Assembly: GCA_021294835.1 (NCBI GenBank) | Contig: JAJTDF010000048.1 | Span: 1 to 44,243 of the forward strand | DNA from: Planctomycetaceae bacterium | GTDB taxonomy: Bacteria; Planctomycetota; Phycisphaerae; Phycisphaerales; UBA1924 | Direction of reading: 5' to 3' | DNA length: 44,243 bases | Position numbers and translations under genes: made by a program | The notes under the pieces: model-generated | What the model saw: the letters and a program-made list of their open reading frames with translations, nothing else | The model's database searches: none | Told to the model about the DNA's origin: nothing | Part shown: positions 27,348 to 36,785 of the stretch, piece after piece | Layout: each line of letters opens with the position of its first letter | How positions within the stretch are numbered: position 1 is the stretch's first letter

Positions 27348-28102
27348 ACAACGGACTGTGGATTTCGGCGACCGGCATGGCCACCGCCCTCTACCGCATG
27401 GACGTGCACGCCAACAACCTGGCGAACGTCGAAACGCCGGGCTTCAAGCCCGACTCCCCCACCTTCCGCTTCCGCGCCGCAGCCCGGCAGGAACAGAACT
27501 CCCCATTCCTCCCTTCAAACAAACTCCTTGAGGCCCTCGGTTCCGGCGTCTGGCTCAACGGCAACCGCACCAGCACCACCCAAGGCCCCATCCAAAGCAA
27601 CTCCGAACCCCTCTCGGTAGCCATCAAGGGCTCCGGCTTTCTCATGATCGAAGACACCCGCGGCCCTCGCCTGACACGCGACGGTCGCTTCACCCTTGAT
27701 GACAGCGGATTCCTCGTCCAGGCCTCCACCGGTCGCCGCGTGCTCGACACCGCCGAACGCCCCATCCGGCTGACCGCCGCTGTCACCCCCTCCATCAGCG
27801 CCACCGGCGAGATCAGCCAGAACGGCGAGGTCGTTGGCCGCCTTGGCCTCGTTCAGGTCGCCGACCCCTCCCGCCTCCGCAAGCGGGGCGACAACGCCTT
27901 CGACCCCTCCGCAGCGGGCCCCCGCCGCGCCGCTCAGGGCGAGATCGTCCAGTTCGCCGTTGAAGGCTCCGCCGTCGATCCCGTACGCGCCATGCTCGAC
28001 ATCGGTCGCGCCGAACGCGGCGTCTCCTCCGCCAGCCGCATGATCCAGTATCACGACGAACTCATGAACCGCACCATCAGCACCTTCGGCAAGGTCGCCT
28101 GA
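27344..28102 (+). CDS. flgF: Flagellar proximal rod protein FlgF (FlgF/FlgG family)
   Basis: Rod subunit of the flagellar basal body, exported by the flagellar type III system. The 252-residue protein has the N-terminal rod signature ALYRMDVHANNLANVETPGF. Its central part includes AIKGSGFLMIED and RDGRFTLDDSGFLV, and the C-terminal coiled segment ends in SASRMIQYHDELMNRTIS. The start at 27344 has GGAGGG four bases upstream and overlaps the stop of the preceding small ORF. Being the shorter paralogue before flgG, FlgF is the natural assignment. Confidence 0.9.
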   Translation: MNNGLWISATGMATALYRMDVHANNLANVETPGFKPDSPTFRFRAAARQEQNSPFLPSNKLLEALGSGVWLNGNRTSTTQGPIQSNSEPLSVAIKGSGFLMIEDTRGPRLTRDGRFTLDDSGFLVQASTGRRVLDTAERPIRLTAAVTPSISATGEISQNGEVVGRLGLVQVADPSRLRKRGDNAFDPSAAGPRRAAQGEIVQFAVEGSAVDPVRAMLDIGRAERGVSSASRMIQYHDELMNRTISTFGKVA

Positions 28103-28163
28103 ACGCACCGCTCCCCCGCACCTCACTCAGCCCCCACCCAGCCCCCGCTCGCGAGACCCGCCC

Positions 28164-28970
28164 ATGGCCATCAACGCCCTCCAGTCCGCCGCCTCCGGCA
28201 TGTCGGCTCTCAACACCCAGCTCGACGTCATCTCCAACAACCTCGCCAACGTCAACACCCCCGGCTTCAAGGCCTCCCGTGCCAACTTCCAGGACCTGCT
28301 CTACGTGCAGCGATCCCAGCCCGGCACCCGCAACGAGATCGGCGACACCCGCCCCATCGGCACCTTCGTTGGTCTGGGCGTCAAGGTGGCCGGCACCCAG
28401 CAGAACTTCAAGCAAGGCGCCTTCATCAACACCGACCGCGAGCTCGACGTCGCCATCCAGGGCGCCGGCTTCTTCCAGGTCCAGATGCCCGACAACGTTC
28501 CCGGAAGCGTCGGCTTCACACGCAGCGGAAGCCTCGCGCTCAACCAGGACAATGAACTCGTTCTCGCCAACGACCAGGGGCGCCGCCTCCAGCCCCCGGT
28601 CACCCTCCCCGCCAACGCCACCAGTGTCAGCATCGATTCCGACGGCCAGGTCTTTGTCTCCATACCCGGCGACCAGACCCCACAGCTCGTCGGCCAGATC
28701 AACATCTCCGTGTTCGTCAACCCCGCCGGCCTGGAACCCCTCGGCGAGAACATCTGGGCCCAGAGCGAGGCCTCCGGTCCCCCGCAGGAAGGCACGCCCA
28801 ACAGCGACAACCGGGGCCAGTTGCTCCAGAATTTCCTCGAGAACTCCAACGTGGATCCCACCGAGGAACTCATCAACCTCATCCGCACCCAGCGTGCCTT
28901 TGAAATGAACTCCAACACCATCCGCGCCGCCGACGAAGCCCTCCGTACCGCCTCCAACCTCCGCCGCTGA
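28164..28970 (+). CDS. flgG: Flagellar distal rod protein FlgG
   Basis: Forms the distal rod that crosses the P and L rings. The 268 residues are close to the standard length of about 260. It has the N-terminal SGMSALNTQLDVISNNLANV and NTPGFKASRANFQDLLYV, AIQGAGFFQV, TRSGSLALNQDNELV and the C-terminal NVDPTEELINLIRTQRAFEM, matching FlgG across its length. It lies 61 bases after flgF and 27 before flgA on the same strand. The ribosome site is weak. Confidence 0.96.
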   Translation: MAINALQSAASGMSALNTQLDVISNNLANVNTPGFKASRANFQDLLYVQRSQPGTRNEIGDTRPIGTFVGLGVKVAGTQQNFKQGAFINTDRELDVAIQGAGFFQVQMPDNVPGSVGFTRSGSLALNQDNELVLANDQGRRLQPPVTLPANATSVSIDSDGQVFVSIPGDQTPQLVGQINISVFVNPAGLEPLGENIWAQSEASGPPQEGTPNSDNRGQLLQNFLENSNVDPTEELINLIRTQRAFEMNSNTIRAADEALRTASNLRR

Positions 28971-28997
28971 TCCGCCTTAAGCCTCTCCCAGCACACC

Positions 28998-30224
28998 ATG
29001 AACACCGCCCCGGCGCCATCCCGCTTGCCCCTCCTCGCCGCCCTCGCCACGCTGCTGCTGCTGGCCGTCACCGCCGTCGCCGCCGGCCAGAACACTGTCG
29101 TGCTCCATCCCACCGCTTCGCCGCCGCAGCGGGGCGTGCTCCGGCTCGAGCACGTCGCCGACATCCAAGGCCCCGATCGCGACAGCCTCGCCGCCGTCTC
29201 CCTCGGCACGCCACAGGCCTCCGTCTCCGCCGACGATGTCCTCCAGGCCCTCACCCGCGCCGGCGTCAACCTCGGCCGCGTCAACCTCCAGGGCGGGCTC
29301 TGCGAGCTCCGCTCCCCAGCCGCCGAGAAGCCCGCACCCAACGCCCCGGCCCGCTCCACCCGCGTCCCACCGCTCACCTACACCGTCGCCGCCGACCTCC
29401 CCGAACACACCGTCCGCGGCAGCATTGCCCGCCGGCTGGCCGACCTCCTGAGCCTCCCCCCGCAGGATGTCCGCATCACCCTGGAGATCGGCGCCGACTT
29501 GTCCTGGACCGACCAAGCCCCTCCCGCCGAGGTCACCGAGCTGCTCATTCAGGCCGTTGACGCCCCCACCAGCCCCCGCGTCGGCCTGCTCATCGAGTTC
29601 TACGCCGGCGACCGCCGCGTCCGCTCCGAGAACATCGCCGCCCGCGTGCAGGTCCGCCGCACCGCCGTCGTCCCCTCCGCCGCGATCGACCGCAACACCG
29701 AGATCACCGTCGACGCTGTCCGCACCGAGGAACTCTGGGTCGCACCGGGCGACCCGGTCTCGGTCCGCACGCAGGACGTCGTCGGACAGCTCGCCCGCCG
29801 CCGGCTCGAGCCCGGCCGCCCCATCACCCGTTCGGACCTTCTCTCCCCCGTGGTCATCAACCGGGGCGATCTGGTCTGGGTCAACCGCCCGGTCGGCGGC
29901 ATGATGGTCAAGGTCCGCGCCCGCGCCACCGCCGCCGCCCGCGCCGGCGAGCCCATCGTCCTCCAGGTCGAAGGCTCCAAACGCACCTTCACCGCCCGAG
30001 CCGTCGCCCCAGGCTCCGCAACGCTCAGCGGCCCGGCCGATGCGGATCCCGCGCCGCCCGCTGACGAGCCCCCGACCGCCAACCCCGCACCCGCACCCAA
30101 TGACGCCGCACTCCGCGCTCGCACCGCCCCAAGCACCATCAACCGGGCCCGCCGCACCAGCAGCGCCAGCACGCGTCCCGCCGCACCGCCCGCAGCCGCC
30201 CGCCACTCCGGAGCCCCTCGATGA
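28998..30224 (+). CDS. flgA: Flagellar P-ring assembly chaperone FlgA
   Basis: Periplasmic chaperone that helps FlgI form the P ring. The 408-residue protein has a signal peptide (LPLLAALATLLLLAVTAVAAGQ), a divergent middle, and the SAF-like C-terminal core with AVVPSAAIDRNTEITVDAV, LARRRLEPGRPITRSDL and RGDLVWV. A Pro/Ala/Arg-rich tail of about 65 residues, absent from typical FlgA, follows. It overlaps flgH by four bases (ATGA). Its target flgI is not next to it in this window. Confidence 0.88.
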   Translation: MNTAPAPSRLPLLAALATLLLLAVTAVAAGQNTVVLHPTASPPQRGVLRLEHVADIQGPDRDSLAAVSLGTPQASVSADDVLQALTRAGVNLGRVNLQGGLCELRSPAAEKPAPNAPARSTRVPPLTYTVAADLPEHTVRGSIARRLADLLSLPPQDVRITLEIGADLSWTDQAPPAEVTELLIQAVDAPTSPRVGLLIEFYAGDRRVRSENIAARVQVRRTAVVPSAAIDRNTEITVDAVRTEELWVAPGDPVSVRTQDVVGQLARRRLEPGRPITRSDLLSPVVINRGDLVWVNRPVGGMMVKVRARATAAARAGEPIVLQVEGSKRTFTARAVAPGSATLSGPADADPAPPADEPPTANPAPAPNDAALRARTAPSTINRARRTSSASTRPAAPPAAARHSGAPR

Positions 30225-31069
30225 TGTCCTCCTCCACGCTCACCGCCCGCATTCTCACCGCCGCCGCGACCTGTGCCGTGCTCCTGACGACGCCCTCAGG
30301 CTCCGCTCGGGCTCAAAGCCTCTTCCATCGCCCCGCCCAATCTCCTCCACCTGCCGTCGAACCGGTCGATCCCGCATCGCCGGTCATGCCGCCGGCTCCG
30401 GCCGCTCCCGCTTCACCAGATTCACCCTCAGTCCCGACCAACGCCGACGAGCAGACCACTCCGCCCTCCGCCGTCGCCCAGCCCGCGACAGCCGCCGCCG
30501 CACCTCGCTCGCTGCGAGAGATCAGCCTCATGGCCGTCATCCCGCCCAAGCCAAAGCAGTACAAAAAACACGATAAGGTCGAGGTGATCATCAACGAGTC
30601 CTCCAGCCAGGACTCCAGCCAGAAGCTCGAAACCAAGAAAGACGCCTCCCTCAGCGGCGAGCTCTCCCAGTTCCCCTCCCTCTCCGCCCTGCTCACCCAG
30701 CTCGAGCTCCGCAACGGCATCGGCACCCCCGCCCCCAGCATCGGCGCCGACGCCGCCAGCGAGTGGAAGGGTGACGGCAAGTTCGAGCGCCGCGACCGCT
30801 TCACCGCCCGCATCAGCGCCGTCGTCCTCGAGGTCAAGCCCAACGGCATGCTCCTGCTTGAAGCCCGCGAACAGATCACCATGAACGGCGAGCACTCCAC
30901 GCTGGTCGTCTCCGGCCTGTGCGACCCGAAGGACATCACCACGGCCAACACCGTGCAGAGCAGCCAGCTCGCCAACCTCATTCTCCGCTCGGAGAACTCC
31001 GGCGACGTGAACAACGCCGCCAGCAAGGGCCCGATCACCCGCTTCTTCGACGCCATCTTCAACTTCTAA
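30221..31069 (+). CDS. flgH: Flagellar L-ring protein FlgH, apparently non-lipidated
   Basis: Outer-membrane L-ring subunit. The 282-residue protein has a signal peptide ending SARA-QS, a Pro/Ala/Ser-rich stretch to about residue 95, and then the FlgH core: KHDKVEVIINESSS, WKGDGKFERRDRFTARISA, NGMLLLEAREQITMNGE and LRSENSGDVNN. Most FlgH proteins are lipoproteins; here no lipobox with Cys follows the signal core, so it is probably cut by signal peptidase I. The first ATG is chosen because GGAG lies 7 bases upstream. It is the last gene of the operon; 31070-31127 holds only short CCTCACCCCG repeats. Confidence 0.9.
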   Translation: MMSSSTLTARILTAAATCAVLLTTPSGSARAQSLFHRPAQSPPPAVEPVDPASPVMPPAPAAPASPDSPSVPTNADEQTTPPSAVAQPATAAAAPRSLREISLMAVIPPKPKQYKKHDKVEVIINESSSQDSSQKLETKKDASLSGELSQFPSLSALLTQLELRNGIGTPAPSIGADAASEWKGDGKFERRDRFTARISAVVLEVKPNGMLLLEAREQITMNGEHSTLVVSGLCDPKDITTANTVQSSQLANLILRSENSGDVNNAASKGPITRFFDAIFNF

Positions 31070-31127
31070 ACCGCCCGCCGCCTCACCCCGCCTCACCCCG
31101 CCTTCGCCCGCCCCCCGCGCCCGGTCG

Positions 31128-32198
31128 CTACCGCGCCGCCGACGCCGAAGACGACGCCGACGCGACCGCCGCCGCCCCCAGCGGATAGTGGCACCGCACC
31201 GCACGATCCGGCGCAGCGCCCGGCCCCGTCACCGCATCAAGCTTCGGCTCCTCCGCCGTGCACCTGGCCTGCTTGTACGTGCAGCGGTCGGCAAAGCGGC
31301 ACCCTGAGGGCAGTTCCAGCAGGCCCGGCACAATGCCCGGAATGATCGGCAGCCGCCGCCCGTGCTCCTTCCGCCCCGCCTTGGGGATCGACCCCAGCAG
31401 CGCCGCCGTATACGGGTGCGCCGCCGAGCGGAAGATCTCGTGCACCGTCCCCTGCTCCACCACCCGCCCGGCATACATCACCATCACCCGGTCGCACACC
31501 TGCGCCACCACCCCCAGGTTGTGCGTGATCAGCACGATGGCGGTGCTCAGCCGCCGCCGCAGGTCGTCCATCAGCTTGAGGATCTGCGCCTGGATCGTCA
31601 CGTCCAGCGCCGTCGTCGGCTCATCGGCGATCAGCACATCCGGCTCGCAGCACAAGGCGATCGCGATCATCACCCGCTGCCGCATCCCGCCCGAGAGCTG
31701 GTGCGGGTACTCATCCGCCCGCTTCTCCGCGTTGGGGATCTCCACCAGCTTGAGCATCTCGATCACCCGCTTGCGCCGCCCCGCCGCGTCCAGGTCGGTG
31801 TGGTACCGCAGCGCCTCGTCGATCTGCCACCCCACCGTGAACACCGGGTTCAGGCTGGTCATCGGCTCCTGAAAGATCATCGCCACCCGAGCACCCCGCA
31901 CCTGCCGCATCACCCGCTCCTCCGCCGTCGCCAGATCCATCGCCGGCTCCTGCGGCCGGTGCGCCGACCGCAGCAGCATCGAACTGCCCTGCTTCAGAAA
32001 GCTCGTCCGCTCCGGCAGCAGCCGCATGATCGACTTGCTCGTCACCGTCTTCCCGCACCCCGATTCCCCCACGATCCCCAGCGTCTCCCCCGAGTACACG
32101 TCAAAGCTCACGTCGTCCACCGCCGTCACCACCCCGCGGTCGGTGCGGAAGCACGTCGAAAGGTTCCGGACCTGCAGAATGGGCTGACGCTCGGCCAT
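31128..32198 (-). CDS. oppD: Oligopeptide/dipeptide ABC transporter ATPase (OppD/DppD type)
   Basis: Cytoplasmic ATPase that powers peptide import. The 356-residue protein has Walker A GESGCGKT, Q-loop QEPMTSLNPVFTVG, signature LSGGMRQR, Walker B VLIADEPTTALD and H-loop LITHNLG. The OppD-type C-terminal domain shows GCRFADRCTYKQARC with four Cys, which in relatives binds an Fe-S cluster. The start at 32198 has GGAGGAGAG upstream. It is the last gene of oppA-oppB-oppC-oppD. A partner ATPase (OppF/DppF) is absent from this cluster, so it may act as a homodimer or use one encoded elsewhere. Confidence 0.95.
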   Translation of the reverse strand: MAERQPILQVRNLSTCFRTDRGVVTAVDDVSFDVYSGETLGIVGESGCGKTVTSKSIMRLLPERTSFLKQGSSMLLRSAHRPQEPAMDLATAEERVMRQVRGARVAMIFQEPMTSLNPVFTVGWQIDEALRYHTDLDAAGRRKRVIEMLKLVEIPNAEKRADEYPHQLSGGMRQRVMIAIALCCEPDVLIADEPTTALDVTIQAQILKLMDDLRRRLSTAIVLITHNLGVVAQVCDRVMVMYAGRVVEQGTVHEIFRSAAHPYTAALLGSIPKAGRKEHGRRLPIIPGIVPGLLELPSGCRFADRCTYKQARCTAEEPKLDAVTGPGAAPDRAVRCHYPLGAAAVASASSSASAAR

Positions 32199-32220
32199 GC
32201 GTGCTCTCTCCTCCGCTCTT

Positions 32221-33846
32221 TCACCCGACATGCTTGGGGTCAAACGCATCCTGCAGCGCATCACTCACCACGTTGAACGCCGTCACCAGCACCAGCATGA
32301 ACATCGTCGCCGCCCCGATCTGCCAGAACATCCCGTTCACCACCTCCGGCGCCGCGTCGCTGATCATCCGCCCCCAGCTCGCCCCGTCCTTCAGCCCCAG
32401 CCCCAGGAACGTCAGGATCACCTCCGTCTTCACCGCACCGATGAACAGCAGCGAGAAGTTGATGAACATCAGGTGGCTGGTGTTCGGGATCACGTGCCGC
32501 AGCAGGATGTACCCCCGCCCGAACCCGATCGCCCGCCCCGCCTGCACGTACTCCAGTTCCTTCACCTTCAGCACCTCACCCCGGATCACCCGGCACGGCC
32601 CGATCCAGAACGTCAGGCACAACGCCACATAGATCGGCACCAGCGTGCTCTCCAGGGGCGTCCCCAGGAACATAAACGCCAGCACCGCCAGCAGCACCAG
32701 CTGCGGCAGGCTCGACAGCGTCGAGTACAACCAGGTCACCGCGTGGTCCACCCACCCGCCGAAGTACGCCGCCGCCGCGCCCAAAGCCGCTCCGATCAGC
32801 ACGCTCGCCAGCGCCACCACAAACCCCACCTGAATCGCCGTCTTGGCCGAGTAGATCCCCCGCAGCAGAATCGACCGCCCCGAGTTGTCCGTCCCCAAGG
32901 CCAGCCGCACCGAATACAGCGTACCCGCCGCCCCCGTCGGCATCGGCATCAGCCGCTCCACCGCCGCCTCAATCGCCGCCACCTTGTCCGCCTGCTCCGC
33001 CCCGCCCACACCCGCCGCCGCCCGCTCCCCATCAGCCCGCAGCGCCTTCAGCGCCCCCTCCACCGCCTCCGCCGCCGCCCGCAACCCCTCCGGCTTGCCC
33101 GCTCTCGCCGCGTCGGCCAGGTCCTGCCACCGGTCGATGTCCGCCTGCGCCGTTCCCAGCCCCGTCAACTTTTCCCCGCTCCCCTGCGCCTTGGCCACAT
33201 CCTCAAGCGCAAACATCACATCCTCAACCGCCGAAGCAGCCTTCTCCGCCGCCGCCTTCGCCCCGCCGGCATCCGCCCCCGCCGCCGCCTTGAGCGCCTC
33301 CGCCGCCGTCGCCGCCGCGTCCCGCGCCTTCTCCACCGTCACCCGCCCCCGCCGCCCCGCGTCCAGCCCGGCGAACTTCTCCTCCGCCGCATCCCGCAAC
33401 GCCCGCAGTTCCGCCAGCGGAGCCTCCGCCAGCCGCCGCTCGAACATCGCCCCCCGCTCCAGCGCCCCCGCAACCGCCGCCGCCCGCTCCCCCTCGCTCC
33501 CCCCCGCCTTCTCCGCCCGCTCCGCCGCCTCAATCGCCTCCGACGCCCGCTTGAACACAAAGTCCGCCTGGTCCACCCGTCTGGCCAGCGACTGCTCCGC
33601 CCCCATCCCCGCCACCCACCTCGGCCCCACCCGCTCGCGGATGTTGTCCGCCAAGAGCAGCCCCGCCACCGGCCGCTCCCGCAGGTCAAACGCCCCCGTC
33701 CGCTCCCCGATCGCCTGCGCCCCCTCGATCAGCAGCACCCACCCCGCCACCGCCACATACACCGCGATCACCGCCAGCGAGAACATCGCCCAGCGGTTCC
33801 GCTTGAACTTCCCGTACCCGCGAGATCGCCTCAGCACGCTGAACAT
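32221..33846 (-). CDS. oppC: Peptide ABC transporter permease (OppC/DppC type) with large inserted domain
   Basis: Inner-membrane permease. At about 541 residues it is nearly twice the usual 300. The first membrane helix (about 20-43) and the core from GTDNSGRSILLRGIYS (about 320) onward are ordinary, including the EEVL-type coupling region GEVLKVKELEYVQAGRAIGFG. Between them lie about 270 extra residues on the periplasmic side, mostly Ala/Glu/Lys/Arg helix (for example EAIEAAERAEKAGGSEGER and AEKAASAVEDVMFALED) with coiled-coil character. The ATG at 33846 shares a base with the oppB stop (TGATG); a TTG one codon earlier is the alternative. GAGG lies 8 bases upstream. Confidence 0.92.
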   Translation of the reverse strand: MFSVLRRSRGYGKFKRNRWAMFSLAVIAVYVAVAGWVLLIEGAQAIGERTGAFDLRERPVAGLLLADNIRERVGPRWVAGMGAEQSLARRVDQADFVFKRASEAIEAAERAEKAGGSEGERAAAVAGALERGAMFERRLAEAPLAELRALRDAAEEKFAGLDAGRRGRVTVEKARDAAATAAEALKAAAGADAGGAKAAAEKAASAVEDVMFALEDVAKAQGSGEKLTGLGTAQADIDRWQDLADAARAGKPEGLRAAAEAVEGALKALRADGERAAAGVGGAEQADKVAAIEAAVERLMPMPTGAAGTLYSVRLALGTDNSGRSILLRGIYSAKTAIQVGFVVALASVLIGAALGAAAAYFGGWVDHAVTWLYSTLSSLPQLVLLAVLAFMFLGTPLESTLVPIYVALCLTFWIGPCRVIRGEVLKVKELEYVQAGRAIGFGRGYILLRHVIPNTSHLMFINFSLLFIGAVKTEVILTFLGLGLKDGASWGRMISDAAPEVVNGMFWQIGAATMFMLVLVTAFNVVSDALQDAFDPKHVG

Positions 33847-34829
33847 CAAGAGAGCCTCACGCGGGGGTCCACCAGGGCGTACAGCACGTCAGTCAGAATG
33901 TTCGTCAGGATGAAAATCGCCGCGAACACCGCCGTGAACGCCTGGATCACCGGGAAGTCCTTGCTGTTGATCGCCGTGATCAGCGTCTGCCCCATCCCCG
34001 GAATCCGGAAATACGTCTCCATCACGATCGACCCGGTGATCAGGAACGGCAGCGTGATCATCACGTGCGTGATGATCGGGATCATCGCGTTCTTGAGCAT
34101 GTGCACGAACATGATCTTCGGCTTGCTCGCCCCCTTCGCTCTGGCCGTCACGATGTAGTCCCGGTTGCACTCCTCCACCATCACCGCCCGGTAGAACCGC
34201 GTGTCATACCCGATCGTCAGCACCACCGTGATGATCACCGGCAGCAGGCAGTACCGCAGCCAGTTGTCCGGCCGCAGCCCCTCGGCCACCACCGGCTCAT
34301 ACCCGCTGATCGCAAACCGCAGCGGGCTCCCGTCCGGAATCCCCAGCTTCTCCGGCAGCCAATACGCCCCGAAGTACTGCCCCAGCACCACATACACCAG
34401 CAGCGACACGCTCATCCCCAGCACCGCCGCGAACATCAGCGTCCGGTCCGTCAGCGTCCCCCGCCAATACGCCGACAGCAGCGCAATGCTGATCGCCGTC
34501 AGCGTTGAGAGGATCAGCGCCGGAACCGTGATCGCCAGGCTCGGCCACACCGCCCGCCCCAGAATGTCCCCCACCGGCCGCTTCTGCTCCCACGAGCGTT
34601 CCGAAAAGTCCAGCGTCACCACCCGACCCAGAAACGTCCCGTACTGCGAGATCAGCGGCCTGTCCAGCCCCATCTCGCTCCGCATCGCCGCGATCGACTC
34701 CGGCGAGGCGCTCTTGCCCAGATACGCCATCACCGGGTCGTTCACCCGCAGCGCGACCATCACGAACAAAATGATCCCCAGATACACCGGGACGTTGTAC
34801 AGAAGTTTGCGGAAGATGTACGCGTACAT
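33846..34829 (-). CDS. oppB: Peptide ABC transporter permease (OppB/DppB type)
   Basis: Inner-membrane partner of OppC. The 327-residue protein has six predicted membrane segments and begins MYAYIFRKLLYNVPVYLG as in the family. It carries MGLDRPLISQYGTFLGRVV and the ATPase-coupling loop YIVTARAKGASKPKIMFVHM, and ends VDPRVRLS. The length is normal and there is no insertion like that of OppC. The start has only a distant AGGA. It follows oppA by 63 bases and is translationally coupled to oppC. Confidence 0.95.
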   Translation of the reverse strand: MYAYIFRKLLYNVPVYLGIILFVMVALRVNDPVMAYLGKSASPESIAAMRSEMGLDRPLISQYGTFLGRVVTLDFSERSWEQKRPVGDILGRAVWPSLAITVPALILSTLTAISIALLSAYWRGTLTDRTLMFAAVLGMSVSLLVYVVLGQYFGAYWLPEKLGIPDGSPLRFAISGYEPVVAEGLRPDNWLRYCLLPVIITVVLTIGYDTRFYRAVMVEECNRDYIVTARAKGASKPKIMFVHMLKNAMIPIITHVMITLPFLITGSIVMETYFRIPGMGQTLITAINSKDFPVIQAFTAVFAAIFILTNILTDVLYALVDPRVRLS

Positions 34830-34892
34830 CGGCGGTCAGGGTCCTGCTTGGTTGCCCGCCCCCAACCCCCCCTGCACACCGTCACGCACGCC

Positions 34893-36785
34893 TCACTTGC
34901 TCCGCTTGCTCTCGTCCACGTCCAGATACTTCAGCCAGCTCCACGTCCGCTCCGTCGGCCGGCAGTTGAGGATCCACGGCGCCATCAGGTAGAACCGCGT
35001 CCGCCCCATGCTCCCGATGTACGGCGTGTCCTGGATCACCATGTCCCGCATCTGCTCGTAGATCTTCGTCCGCTCCGGGCTGGGAGCCATGCTCAGGATC
35101 TGCTCGTACAGCTTGTCGTACGCGGGGTTCTTGTAGTTGTAGTGGTTGCTCCCCGGGCTCTCGTTGGGCCCGTAGAACAGCGCCAGGTTGTTCTCCCCGT
35201 CCGGGTAGTCGCTCCCCCACGCAAAGCCGAACATCTGCGCCTTCTTGTTGTTCACGTTCTCAATCAGCGTGCTGAAGTCCAGCAGCACCGGCTCCAGCTT
35301 CACCCCCAGCCGCTCGATCTGCCGCTTGTACAACTCGCTCATCTGCTGCTGCTGCAGGCCGTTCGACGTGTAGTACCGCAGCGTCAACTGCTCGCCCTGG
35401 GCGTTCCGCCCGTTCGGCCAACCCGCCTCCGCCAGCAGCCTCTTCGCCCGCTCCAGGTCCGGCGTGGTCAGGCTGAACGGCGCCTTGCCGCCCTCGGGGT
35501 GCCCGTCCAGGCCCACCGGAATCGGCCCGTCATACACCACGTTGATGCCCTGATACAACGCCTCGTTGATCTCGTTCTGATCAACCGCCAGGTGGATCGC
35601 CTGCCGCAGCGCCCGCCGATCCGGCGACAGCCCGCCCACCACCGGGTCCTCCATGTTGAAGCCCGTGAAGATGAAGTCCAGCAGCACGTCACTGTGCGAA
35701 GTGATCCCCTTGCTCTCCAGCGCCGGCTGCAGCGAGCGCGTCCGCTTGTCAAACGCCTGCTCGAAGAAGTCGTTGGGAACCTCGATGTAGCCCAGCTTGC
35801 CCGCGTTGAACTCCAGCCACATCGGCTGGTCCTGCACGAACATCGTGAACTCCATCCGGTCCACCAGCGGCACCGCCTGCCCCGCCGCCCGATCCATCCG
35901 CCGCCGCCGGTCCTCCCGGCTCCACGCCTCCCTTGCCGGGTACAGCACCGGGTGGTAGTTCGGGTTCCGGTTCACCGCCAACGACTGCTTCGGCTCCCAC
36001 TTGTCCAGCACAAACGGCCCCGTCCCCACCGGCTTGAACCCGAAGTCCTTCCCGTACTTCTCCACCGCCTCACGGGGCACCACCGACAGTTGGAACTGCG
36101 CCAGCGTGTACAAGAACCGGTACACCGGCTTGTTCAGCCGAATCGTGAACTCCGTCTCGCTGATCTTCTTGAACCCCGCTACCGCCGCGTCGTAATCGAA
36201 CCCCTTCCCCGCGTCCAAGCTCGCGTTCTGCGCATCCTTGAACGCGTCCAGCCCCTCGATCACCCCGTCCAGCAGCCACCAGTTCTTCAGCCCGTTCCGC
36301 TTGTCAGCGATCCGCTTGATGCTGTAGAACACGTCATCCGGCGTCACCACCCGACCCTTGCCCCCGGGGAAGCACGCGTCATCATGGAACCGCACCCCCG
36401 GCTTGAGCTTGAAGCTCACCGTCCTCCCGTCCGCACTGAACGTCGGCATCTCCGCCAGCAGCAACGGCTCCAGCGTCTTGGGATCGTTGTACTTGAACGT
36501 CACCAGCGTCTCGTACATCAGCGAGCAGGCGATGTTGTCATACTGCGTGCTCCCCGCCGCCGGATCAAGGCTCTTCGGCCCGTCCGTCCGCATCGCCATC
36601 TGCAGAACCTTCTTCGCTCCCGCCGTCGCAGCGCCGCCCCCGCCCCCGCCGCCCGCCTGCGCCGCCGCCTCACCCGCCTGCCCCAGCCACCCCGCTCCCG
36701 CCGCCAGCGCCACCGCCGCCGCCGCCGCCGTCACCACACGACCCCACATCCCCCCTCCACGCTTGTTTCCGCGGCAGTACATCAT
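34893..36785 (-). CDS. oppA: Peptide-binding protein of the ABC importer (SBP family 5)
   Basis: Periplasmic solute-binding protein that delivers peptides to OppBC. The 630 residues include a signal peptide (GRVVTAAAAAVALAAGAGW, likely cleavage after EAAAQA) and a Gly-rich linker. The family 5 core shows SLDPAAGSTQYDNIACSLMY, FKLKPGVRFHDDACF, YSIKRIAD, VGTGPFVLDKWEPKQSLAV and RNPNYHP. No lipobox is seen, so it is probably soluble. It is longer than E. coli OppA (543). The start at 36785 is preferred because AGGAGA lies seven bases upstream; a second ATG follows directly. It is the first gene of the operon. Confidence 0.94.
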   Translation of the reverse strand: MMYCRGNKRGGGMWGRVVTAAAAAVALAAGAGWLGQAGEAAAQAGGGGGGGAATAGAKKVLQMAMRTDGPKSLDPAAGSTQYDNIACSLMYETLVTFKYNDPKTLEPLLLAEMPTFSADGRTVSFKLKPGVRFHDDACFPGGKGRVVTPDDVFYSIKRIADKRNGLKNWWLLDGVIEGLDAFKDAQNASLDAGKGFDYDAAVAGFKKISETEFTIRLNKPVYRFLYTLAQFQLSVVPREAVEKYGKDFGFKPVGTGPFVLDKWEPKQSLAVNRNPNYHPVLYPAREAWSREDRRRRMDRAAGQAVPLVDRMEFTMFVQDQPMWLEFNAGKLGYIEVPNDFFEQAFDKRTRSLQPALESKGITSHSDVLLDFIFTGFNMEDPVVGGLSPDRRALRQAIHLAVDQNEINEALYQGINVVYDGPIPVGLDGHPEGGKAPFSLTTPDLERAKRLLAEAGWPNGRNAQGEQLTLRYYTSNGLQQQQMSELYKRQIERLGVKLEPVLLDFSTLIENVNNKKAQMFGFAWGSDYPDGENNLALFYGPNESPGSNHYNYKNPAYDKLYEQILSMAPSPERTKIYEQMRDMVIQDTPYIGSMGRTRFYLMAPWILNCRPTERTWSWLKYLDVDESKRSK

